A stretch of 64,000 bases of DNA from Veillonella sp. (GTDB lineage: Bacteria; Bacillota; Negativicutes; Veillonellales; Veillonellaceae): the NCBI RefSeq assembly GCF_018364065.1, contig NZ_JAGZMO010000006.1, positions 38,840 to 102,839 on the forward strand, in the 5' to 3' direction. Of the stretch, positions 23,932-31,517 are shown one piece after another. A program made the position numbers and the translations under genes. The stretch's first letter is position 1; every line of letters begins with the position of its first letter. The notes below the pieces were generated by a model. That model was given only the letters and a program-made list of their open reading frames with translations. It made no database searches and was not told where the DNA came from.

Positions 23932-24322
23932 ACTCCAACTTCTCTGTTATATTATTTCTACAAAAAAGTCTTATTTTCCTTCTTTGTCAAGAATATTTTT
24001 TATAAATTTTACTGCACAAAAATTGCAAAATAAAAATGCATTACCTGCAACAATGCGCATTCTACCTATAAAGACACGTAAAAACGTCTTATTGAAATAT
24101 GTAATAAAAGTTTTCGGACAAATATATATTTTACTTGTTTTTACTATAAAAAATCAAGTCTTCCGACAAAAAAGTTCCGTACAACAATAAAAGACTACAC
24201 CCTTGCCTCTCAGCGAAGGGTTGTAGTCTAGTATATTCATCTTGTTAAATTATTCATTATAAAAGTCAATTAGTATATATAAAGTGTCTATGTATATAAA
24301 TTATCTTTTACCTATTATTCCA
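23932..24322. other. Gap between rny and dnaG
   Basis: This 391-base AT-rich gap holds the rny terminator (listed) and a possible dnaG promoter element, TTGACA at 23995-24000 on the minus strand. I see nothing else of note. Confidence 0.5.
24187..24230 (-). terminator. Intrinsic terminator of rny
   Basis: AGACTACA-CCCTT (24192-24204) pairs, with one bulge, with AAGGGTTGTAGTCT (24216-24229); the minus strand then reads TTTTATTG. Confidence 0.75.
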
Positions 24323-25867
24323 TTATTTGGCATAATCAACTACACGAGTTTCACGAATAATAACAACTTTAATCTGTCCCGGATATTCCAGTTCAGTTTG
24401 AATGCGATTTACAATTTCACGCATCAATAATGTAGCTTCCGCTTCATCAACCTTATCAGGTTTTACCATTACGCGAATTTCACGACCGGCCTGAATTGCA
24501 AAACATTTTTCAACGCCATCAAAGGACTCGGCAATTTCCTCAAGTTTGGTTAAGCGTTTCAAGTAGTTTTCCAATGTTTCACGGCGTGCACCCGGACGGG
24601 CTGCAGAAATTGCGTCAGCTGCCGCAACAAGCACAGCTTCAACGGATTTGAATTCTTCATCACCATGATGAGCACCGATACAGTTCTGTACCAACGCGCT
24701 TTCATGATATTTCTTAGCCACATCAATACCAATTTGAACGTGGGAGCCTTCAATTTCGTGGTCAAGAGCTTTCCCAAGGTCGTGTAATAAACCGCCGCGC
24801 TTAGCAAGGGCTACATCCACGCCCAATTCAGCAGCCATAATACCTGCCAAATGAGATACTTCTATGGAATGTTTCAATACATTTTGACCATAACTTGTAC
24901 GATATTTCAAGCGGCCCAAAATACGAACGATTTCAGGGTGTAAACCATGAACGTCAGTTTCAAACGTAGCTTGTTCACCGGCTTCTTTAATTGTCTGATC
25001 CACTTCCTTACGCGCTTTCGCTACCATTTCTTCAATGCGCGCCGGATGGATACGTCCGTCTACAATCAATTTTTCCAGAGCGATACGAGCCACTTCGCGG
25101 CGGATCGGATCGAAACCGGAAAGGATAACTGCTTCAGGGGTATCGTCGATGATAAGATCAATACCGGTTAAGGTTTCAAGGGCACGAATGTTACGGCCTT
25201 CACGACCGATAATACGCCCTTTCATTTCATCATTAGGAAGCGCAACTACAGATACTGTAGATTCTGCTACATGATCGGCTGCACAGCGCTGAATGGCAGC
25301 GGCGATGATTTCGCGGGCGTTTTTCTCCGCTTCATCTTTGGCCTGCTGTTCCAAATCTTTCACCAAGATGGCCGTTTCATGTCGAATATCTCGTTCCACA
25401 TTAGAAAGGAGGATGTTCTTCGCTTCATCAAAAGTCATGCCGGAGATGCGTTCCAACTCAGCCATTTCCTTCTGGTAAAGTTCTTCCACCCGTTCACGAA
25501 TCGTAGTCACTTCCTGTTCCTTACGATGTAAGTGGTCTTCCTTCTTTTCTAATGTTTCCAGTTTATTGTCAAGATGTTCTTCCTTCTGAAGAATGCGTCT
25601 TTCTAAGCGTTGTAATTCAGATCTGCGATCTCGGTTTTCTTTTTCAATCTCGGTACGCATCTGATGGATTTCTTCTTTAGCTTCAACCAAAGCTTCTTTC
25701 TTCTTTGCTTCCGCTACGCGTTCACCATCAGCGATAATGCGGGCCGCTTCCGTTTCAGCTCGATTGAGCTTCCCTTCCGCGATGTTTTTACGCATCAAAT
25801 AACCTACACCGAGACCTATAAGCACCATTACAACGGCTATAATACTATACTCTAAAATAAGTTTCAC
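24323..25867 (-). CDS. rny: Ribonuclease Y
   Basis: Membrane-bound endoribonuclease that starts decay of many mRNAs in Firmicutes. The 514 residues comprise an N-terminal transmembrane helix (IIAVVMVLIGLGVGYLM), a long charged coiled coil about 30-200, a KH domain (ALPNDEMKGRIIGREGRNIRAL), and an HD domain with LLHDLGKALDHEIEGSH and AHHGDEE. The in-frame GTG at the 5' end overlaps the last base of its only Shine-Dalgarno sequence, leaving no spacing. The codon at proper distance (25858-25856) is ATT; the next ATG is 13 codons further in. The gene has its own promoter and a hairpin-containing leader. Confidence 0.95.
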   Translation of the reverse strand: MKLILEYSIIAVVMVLIGLGVGYLMRKNIAEGKLNRAETEAARIIADGERVAEAKKKEALVEAKEEIHQMRTEIEKENRDRRSELQRLERRILQKEEHLDNKLETLEKKEDHLHRKEQEVTTIRERVEELYQKEMAELERISGMTFDEAKNILLSNVERDIRHETAILVKDLEQQAKDEAEKNAREIIAAAIQRCAADHVAESTVSVVALPNDEMKGRIIGREGRNIRALETLTGIDLIIDDTPEAVILSGFDPIRREVARIALEKLIVDGRIHPARIEEMVAKARKEVDQTIKEAGEQATFETDVHGLHPEIVRILGRLKYRTSYGQNVLKHSIEVSHLAGIMAAELGVDVALAKRGGLLHDLGKALDHEIEGSHVQIGIDVAKKYHESALVQNCIGAHHGDEEFKSVEAVLVAAADAISAARPGARRETLENYLKRLTKLEEIAESFDGVEKCFAIQAGREIRVMVKPDKVDEAEATLLMREIVNRIQTELEYPGQIKVVIIRETRVVDYAK

Positions 25868-25875
25868 CTCCTGTA

Positions 25876-25904
25876 TAAAAAGTAAGAAGCCTAACAGGCT
25901 TCTT
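25876..25904 (-). terminator. Terminator-like hairpin in the rny leader
   Basis: AAGAAGCCT (25884-25892) pairs perfectly with AGGCTTCTT (25896-25904); on the minus strand it is followed by ACTTTTTATA and then, within four bases, by the AGGAGG of rny. It lies downstream of the rny promoter, so it may act as an attenuator as well as ending read-through from recX. Confidence 0.75.
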
Positions 25905-25964
25905 CGTGTTGCCGTCTAATTCATTCAATATTAATAATTTGCCCACTACTGTGAGACTACTATA

Positions 25965-25993
25965 ATTGTAGTCTGTGATACCCTTCATGTCAA
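25965..25993 (-). promoter_or_regulatory. Promoter of rny
   Basis: TTGACA (25988-25993) and TACAAT (25965-25970) are spaced 17 bases. An inverted repeat AGACTAC-N7-GTAGTCT (25954-25974) covers the -10 box and could be an operator. A second perfect repeat, ATGCCAC-A-GTGGCAT (26010-26024), lies between recX and this promoter. Confidence 0.82.
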
Positions 25994-26029
25994 GCATTTA
26001 CGCTCCCAAATGCCACAGTGGCATCATAG

Positions 26030-26536
26030 CTAAAATGCATTATCGAGTGCTACACAACGAGCGATTTCCTGTATAGTGCCCATCTTAAAACCGCGGTTTT
26101 TCAAGTAGTTGAACACCTTTTTTTTAGGTACCCGGTCATCATCGGACCAAGGCTCCCCGTCTTCATACCGGTCCGTATCACCGGGCGGTAGAAAATGCCG
26201 TGCCGTCAAACGGTACGCAACGGCCGTTTCATCATATGCATTTAGTGCATAATCAACAATCAAGCCTCGCTGGTGCATCTTCTGGCGTATAAACAGCTCA
26301 CTGTACTTTTCCGACTCCATATAAAGTCGTAACGCCTCCCGAGAGAGGCGTTCATCATCTATGTATTGTAATTCTTCCAAACGCTCCATTACCTGCTCGA
26401 TCAGGTCCTGTGGGACACTCTTGCGAAGCAACTTCTGCGTCAGCTCATAGCGACTTAAAAATCGAGGTGCCAGAAAACGAAGGGCCTGATCCATCGCCGT
26501 GGTCAGCGTGTATTCTTTCTTCGTCGTTTCAGCCAC
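26030..26536 (-). CDS. recX: Regulatory protein RecX
   Basis: Binds RecA filaments and modulates recombination. The 168 residues show the repeated three-helix units of the family: ALRFLAPRFLSRYELTQKLLRKSVP, then LEELQYIDDERLSREALRLYMESEKYSELFIRQKMHQRGL, and a C-terminal KKVFNYLKNRGFKMGTIQEI. It follows recA by 99 bases in the same direction, a common pairing. It has an acidic loop of about 20 residues (PPGDTDRYEDGEPWSDDD) between the last two units. Confidence 0.9.
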   Translation of the reverse strand: MAETTKKEYTLTTAMDQALRFLAPRFLSRYELTQKLLRKSVPQDLIEQVMERLEELQYIDDERLSREALRLYMESEKYSELFIRQKMHQRGLIVDYALNAYDETAVAYRLTARHFLPPGDTDRYEDGEPWSDDDRVPKKKVFNYLKNRGFKMGTIQEIARCVALDNAF

Positions 26537-26635
26537 TGATTTATCCTTTATTCCTTTATATTAATAACTTTTCGGATTCAGTTAATAATTCTCCGGAGCA
26601 ATAACTCTTCAGATTACTAACGCTCTGGTTACGGC

Positions 26636-27667
26636 TTATTCTTCTTCAGCCTCTTCACCTACCACATCAAAGGTTTCAGGTTCAGCCATTAATGTATCGC
26701 GGATAATCTTGTCGATTTCCTGAGCGATGGCAGGATTTGTGCGCAAGTATTCTTTAGCCGCTTCCTTACCTTGGCCCATACGTTCATCGTTGTAGGAGTA
26801 CCATGCACCGGATTTCTTGATGATTTCCATGTTGGTGCCGATGTCGATCAACGTACCTTCATAGGATACGCCTGTACCATACATCAAATCGAATTCAGCA
26901 GTTTTGAATGGAGGTGCCACTTTGTTTTTAACAACTTTTACTTTTGTACGGCTACCTACGTTTTCATTGTTCTGCTTAATCACTTCGCCTTTACGAACGT
27001 CCAAGCGGATAGTGGAATAGAACTTCAACGCACGACCGCCTGTTGTCGTTTCAGGGTTACCGAACATAACGCCTACTTTTTCACGAAGCTGATTGATGAA
27101 CACAACTACGGTGCGGGATTTGCTGATAATACCGGTTAACTTACGAAGGGCCTTACTCATCAAACGAGCCTGAAGACCTACGTGAGCGTCGCCCATTTCG
27201 CCTTCAATTTCCGCTTTTGGAACCAAGGCCGCAACGGAGTCGACTACGATCATATCTACAGCGCCGCTTCGTACTAAGGATTCCGTAATTTCAAGGGCCT
27301 GTTCACCGTTATCAGGTTGGGATACCAACAAGTTGTTAATATCTACGCCGAGATTACGGGCATATACAGGATCCAACGCATGTTCCGCATCAATAAACGC
27401 TGCAATACCGCCGCCTTTTTGCGCTTCTGCAATGGCATGAAGTGCTACGGTTGTTTTACCGGAGGACTCAGGACCGTAAATTTCAATAACGCGGCCGCGA
27501 GGGAAACCGCCTACGCCTACAGCCAGGTCAATAGCCAGACAGCCTGTGGAGATAACATCGATGTTCATGCGGTCTCCAATATCGCCGAGACGCATGATGG
27601 CGCCTTTACCATAATCTTTTTCTATTTTCTTCAACGCACTGTCCAGTGCCTGCTCTCTACCTTCCAT
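26636..27667 (-). CDS. recA: Recombinase RecA
   Basis: Catalyses homologous strand exchange and LexA self-cleavage. The 343 residues show Walker A GPESSGKTTVALHAIAE, Walker B MIVVDSVAALVPKAEIEGEMGD, the DNA-binding loop NQLREKVGVMFGNPETTTGG, and an acidic C-terminal tail ending VVGEEAEEE. AAAGGATG precedes the ATG. It follows cinA by 33 bases, the classical cinA-recA arrangement. I see no LexA box of the CGAAC-N4-GTTCG kind upstream. Confidence 0.98.
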   Translation of the reverse strand: MEGREQALDSALKKIEKDYGKGAIMRLGDIGDRMNIDVISTGCLAIDLAVGVGGFPRGRVIEIYGPESSGKTTVALHAIAEAQKGGGIAAFIDAEHALDPVYARNLGVDINNLLVSQPDNGEQALEITESLVRSGAVDMIVVDSVAALVPKAEIEGEMGDAHVGLQARLMSKALRKLTGIISKSRTVVVFINQLREKVGVMFGNPETTTGGRALKFYSTIRLDVRKGEVIKQNNENVGSRTKVKVVKNKVAPPFKTAEFDLMYGTGVSYEGTLIDIGTNMEIIKKSGAWYSYNDERMGQGKEAAKEYLRTNPAIAQEIDKIIRDTLMAEPETFDVVGEEAEEE

Positions 27668-27700
27668 GTTGACATCCTTTCTAAATTAAAATGTTTTAAA

Positions 27701-28942
27701 TTAATTATGCTTAATATAGTCATACAGATAATACAGAACTTGTTCCACTGTACTTTCACGTACAGTGTGGCGATTGCCGATAAACTGATTCTTATACACT
27801 TTAGTGCCTTTCGGACCGGCAATGCCGATATACACAAGGCCTACCGGCTTCGTGTCAGTGGCGCCTCCCGGACCGGCAATACCGGTAGTTGATACGCCAT
27901 ACGTCGTTTTCATAAGCTTGCGAGTGCCTTCCGCCATCTGGCGAGCTACCGTTTCACTGACAGCTCCGTAAGTAGCCAAATCGTCAGCACTTACGCCCAA
28001 CACTTCGTGTTTAATCTCATTGTCATAGGAAATGACACCGCCTCGCATATACGCGCTGCTGCCCGGCAAATCGGTTAAGTATTTGCCCACTAAGCCGCCC
28101 GTACAGGATTCCGCCGTAGCCACTGTGGATTTTGTTTCCAACAAAGCGTCCGCCGTCAATTCCAACACGGACTGATCTAATGTGCGACCCACATGTTCGC
28201 CTAAGCGTTCATGCAACGCCTTATCCCAAGGTGCCAGCAATGCTTCCGCAGCCTCTATGGATTCGGCAGATGCCGTAAGGCGCACTTCAATGTAGCCGTT
28301 CTTAATAAGGCAGGCGATGGTCGGATTGGACTGTGTCATGAACAGTTCGCCCAATCGTTCTTCCAAGGCAATTTCCTTAATGCCATATACGGCATAGCGA
28401 TGCGAATGAATCACGCCCTGCGGACCAAATGTTTCATCTAAGTAAGGCACTACGGACTCTGCAAAAACAGCTTTCATTTCTGCAGGTGGTCCCGGTAATA
28501 GAATAAATGTACAATCTTCGGAAACGGTCACTACGCCCGGCGCAACACCAACGCTGTTAGTCAGCGCTTTGCTGCCGGCCGGCAGGAACATTTCACGACG
28601 GCTCTTTTCCGGCATAGGAAAATCTTTCCGTTTAAAGTAACTTTCCACCATGCGTTCCGCATCTGTATTGAGCTCCAGCGGTACGCCGATAGTGTCAGCC
28701 AATACATTGCGCGTAATATCTCCGTCAGTCGGTCCGAGCCCGCCTGTAGAGATTACAATATCAGCCCGCTTAGCGCTCACAGAGAAGACTTCCGACATGC
28801 GTGCAGGGTTATCCCCCACCACGGTCTGGTAAGCCACCGTATAGCCGATTTTATTCAATTCTTTAGCAAGCCAGGTAACATTCGTGTTAACCGTATCACC
28901 AAGTAATAATTCAGAACCTGTAGAAATTAATTCAACAATCAT
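27701..28942 (-). CDS. cinA: CinA-family nicotinamide-nucleotide amidase
   Basis: Deamidates nicotinamide mononucleotide in the pyridine nucleotide cycle; the family also carries an ADP-ribose pyrophosphatase-like domain and is called competence/damage-inducible protein. Using MIVELISTGSELLLGD as start (AGGGG ten bases upstream) it has 413 residues. An N-terminal MoaB/MogA-like domain (STGGLGPTDGDITR, LLPGPPAEM) is followed by the C-terminal amidase domain (TVATAESCTGGLVGKYLTDLPGSS, STTGIAGPGG). A longer frame starts seven codons upstream but has no ribosome-binding site. It precedes recA. Confidence 0.95.
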   Translation of the reverse strand: MIVELISTGSELLLGDTVNTNVTWLAKELNKIGYTVAYQTVVGDNPARMSEVFSVSAKRADIVISTGGLGPTDGDITRNVLADTIGVPLELNTDAERMVESYFKRKDFPMPEKSRREMFLPAGSKALTNSVGVAPGVVTVSEDCTFILLPGPPAEMKAVFAESVVPYLDETFGPQGVIHSHRYAVYGIKEIALEERLGELFMTQSNPTIACLIKNGYIEVRLTASAESIEAAEALLAPWDKALHERLGEHVGRTLDQSVLELTADALLETKSTVATAESCTGGLVGKYLTDLPGSSAYMRGGVISYDNEIKHEVLGVSADDLATYGAVSETVARQMAEGTRKLMKTTYGVSTTGIAGPGGATDTKPVGLVYIGIAGPKGTKVYKNQFIGNRHTVRESTVEQVLYYLYDYIKHN

Positions 28943-29088
28943 GTGATTTTCGCCCCTATTCATTTACCGATCGCCGTAAGGTTTGCCTGCTTATACTTTG
29001 TTTATCTTTATTTATCTATATTTCTCTTTTATCTGTTTTCTTTGTAAATTTGTTTCGTTTAAGCCTTGTCAGGTAAGCCGGCTAAGAC

Positions 29089-30438
29089 TTATTTATCTAA
29101 CTCTACCACTACATCGTAGGAGAAGCCCTGCACCACTGTAACCGGCACGATGTCGCCCACTTCGAGGCCTTCGCCCTGGCAGTTTTCGATGTACATGTTG
29201 CCGTCCACATCAGGAGCCTGTGTAGACAAGCGGCCTTTGGCGAGCAATGTGCCGTCTTCCGCTTCGTCGATTTCTTCAACGATAGCCTGCTGATGGGTAC
29301 CTTCCAGGTCGCGGTTATTTTCTTCGGAAATAGCGGCCTGAATGGCCATCAATGTGTGGTAGCGGTCTTCTTTAACTTCTTCCGGAATCTGATCCGCCAT
29401 AGCACCGGCCGGCGTACCGTCTTCCTGGGAGTATGTAAACACGCCCATGTTATCGAAGCGAACTTCCTTCACGAATTCGCACAGTTCTTCGAACTGTTCG
29501 TCCGTTTCACCCGGGAAGCCGACAATGATAGATGTACGCAATGTGACATGGTCCGCTTTCGCACGTACTTTTTGCAATAAAGTAACAATATCCGCTTTGC
29601 GATCCTTGCGGTTCATGCGGCGCAAGATATCGTCATTGATGTGCTGTAACGGCAGGTCGATGTAGTTACAAATTTTAGGTTCCTGAACGATGAAGTCCAG
29701 TAAATCATCGGTGAAGTATTTAGGATATAAATACAATAGGCGGAACCATTGGATGCCATCTACCTTCACCAACTCTCTTAAAAGATCTACCAACATAGGT
29801 TTGCCGTTGTTAAGGTCGGAACCGTAGCTGGTTGTGTCCTGCGCAATGAGGTTAATTTCTTTAACGCCCATATCCGCCAAACGCTGTACTTCCTCCACGA
29901 TGGATTCAATCGTACGGCTGCGGTAGGAACCGCGCACCTTCGGAATAATACAGAATGTACAGCCGTTGTCGCAGCCTTCCGCGATTTTTACATACGCGCT
30001 GTATGTTGGCGTAGTCTGCATGCGAGGCATACGTTCGTTGTAAATATTCGTAATGGAATCCATAATGCAGGCGCGATGACCTTCATTGATAGCATCAATA
30101 GCTTCCATAATGCGATTCCAGGAACCTGTACCGATGAGTGCATCGATTTCAGGGATTTCTTTAAACAACTCTTCCTGATATTGTTGGCTCAGGCAACCTG
30201 CAACAATTAAACCGCGGCAGGCACCGAATTTTTTAAACTCCGCCATCTCCAAAATCGTATTTACCGATTCCGCTTTCGCTTTCTCGATAAATGTACAAGT
30301 ATTGACGATGATAATTTCCGCTTCTTCCAAATTGTCGGTAATTTCATAGTCATTGGCTTTAAGCGCGCCCAACATAATCTCAGTATCTACCAGATTCTTG
30401 GCACAGCCTAAACTTACATAGCCCAACTTTTTACTCAT
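29089..30438 (-). CDS. rimO: Ribosomal protein S12 methylthiotransferase RimO
   Basis: Radical SAM enzyme that adds a methylthio group to an Asp of ribosomal protein S12. The 449 residues have the N-terminal MTTase domain with three cluster cysteines (SLGCAKNLVDTE, VNTCTFIEKAK, AGCLSQQY), the radical SAM CxxxCxxC in EGCDNGCTFCIIPKVRGSYRSR, and a C-terminal TRAM domain that binds S12. It starts two bases after the stop of the solute-binding protein, with AAAGGG inside that gene. A 146-base gap follows before cinA, a place where related genomes often have pgsA (from memory of the group). Confidence 0.95.
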   Translation of the reverse strand: MSKKLGYVSLGCAKNLVDTEIMLGALKANDYEITDNLEEAEIIIVNTCTFIEKAKAESVNTILEMAEFKKFGACRGLIVAGCLSQQYQEELFKEIPEIDALIGTGSWNRIMEAIDAINEGHRACIMDSITNIYNERMPRMQTTPTYSAYVKIAEGCDNGCTFCIIPKVRGSYRSRTIESIVEEVQRLADMGVKEINLIAQDTTSYGSDLNNGKPMLVDLLRELVKVDGIQWFRLLYLYPKYFTDDLLDFIVQEPKICNYIDLPLQHINDDILRRMNRKDRKADIVTLLQKVRAKADHVTLRTSIIVGFPGETDEQFEELCEFVKEVRFDNMGVFTYSQEDGTPAGAMADQIPEEVKEDRYHTLMAIQAAISEENNRDLEGTHQQAIVEEIDEAEDGTLLAKGRLSTQAPDVDGNMYIENCQGEGLEVGDIVPVTVVQGFSYDVVVELDK

Positions 30439-30440
30439 TA

Positions 30441-31478
30441 TTATCCCTTTCTAAATCGCACTTGGCTTATCCATCTATTTAATAAAACTTTTTTTCCTTC
30501 TTCCGTATAGCCGCCCCGGCTATCAAACAATACCAACTCACGGCCCAGTGAATCCACAGGATTCGGAATTTCCGGATTGGTATACACATAATAAAAACTG
30601 TTGTCAGTCAATAGTTGCGACACCTGTTTTGACAAAAGCCATTTTACCAGGCGCGTCGCTTCTTCTTCATTCTTCACACTCTTCAGCATGCCGACCCCGG
30701 TCAGGTAGTACGGCGTTCCGTCGGCCGGGAAAATAATTTTCACCGGATACTTGTGCATTGCATATTGCTGTCCGTCGGAATAGTTGCCGATACCCAGATC
30801 TGTTTCGCCCAACGCGGCTAAGCGTATCGGCGTAGACAGGAATTTAGCATACTGCGAAACATGAGGTTTCAACTCTACGAAGTACTCCAGCCCCTGTTCT
30901 TCTCCGTACCGTTCCACAAAGCTGTACAGAATATTCGCTGCACTGCGGGACGCCACAAAGTCGGTCATGACTACATTCCATTCGCCCGGCAATATTAAGG
31001 ACTGCCAAGCCGTTACATAGCGGCCCATGCGGTCATAGAATGCTTCGCTTTGGGCGAATACAACCGGATCGTACCAAAGCCCTACCCATAGGGCATCAGG
31101 ATTCTTAAATCTGTCGGACACTTCGTCCGCCCCTTCGGTGAGTACCGGTTTCAGTTGATTATACTTAACGCCGATATCCAAGTTGTCGCGACTGGTAATT
31201 ACCAAGTCACCCTTCTGGTCCGCCAAAGGGAGCGTCATGCGCGTAGCCATCTGCTCTTCGGTGAGAGGTTGAAAATTCAGGCGAACATGGTACAGCATTT
31301 CATACTGTTGCGCCAGCACGGCGGTCACATTATTCGGCAAATCCGAATAAATTGTCAGCTCCGCTTTGATAGGAATGGCAGTGCGCTCTTTTTGTTTATT
31401 TTTTTCAAAATATGTGCCTGCCGCAAAAACGGCCATGACAAATATGACTAACAATGCAATTGGCCAAAAACGTTTCAT
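30441..31478 (-). CDS. Membrane-anchored extracellular solute-binding protein
   Basis: A 345-residue type 2-fold binding protein. The N-terminus is a signal anchor (FWPIALLVIFVMAVFAAGTYF) with no lipobox Cys. The body has the extracellular solute-binding pattern: LTIYSDLPNNVTAVLAQQYE, GDLVITSRDNLDI, and late segments KSVKNEEEATRLVKWLLSKQVSQLL. It resembles iron(III)- or 2-aminoethylphosphonate-type binding proteins, but no permease or ATPase is nearby, so ligand and partner are unknown. The start at MKRFWPIAL is preferred because GGAGG lies in front of it and inside the longer frame. It is almost fused to rimO (two-base gap) inside a core operon. Confidence 0.8.
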   Translation of the reverse strand: MKRFWPIALLVIFVMAVFAAGTYFEKNKQKERTAIPIKAELTIYSDLPNNVTAVLAQQYEMLYHVRLNFQPLTEEQMATRMTLPLADQKGDLVITSRDNLDIGVKYNQLKPVLTEGADEVSDRFKNPDALWVGLWYDPVVFAQSEAFYDRMGRYVTAWQSLILPGEWNVVMTDFVASRSAANILYSFVERYGEEQGLEYFVELKPHVSQYAKFLSTPIRLAALGETDLGIGNYSDGQQYAMHKYPVKIIFPADGTPYYLTGVGMLKSVKNEEEATRLVKWLLSKQVSQLLTDNSFYYVYTNPEIPNPVDSLGRELVLFDSRGGYTEEGKKVLLNRWISQVRFRKG

Positions 31479-31517
31479 ACCATTGCCCGCCTCCATTATG
31501 ACATATTATAAAGAAAG

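Noticed and set aside
26537..29088. LexA/SOS box upstream of recA or cinA
   Set aside because: No CGAAC-N4-GTTCG-like palindrome was found by eye in these gaps.
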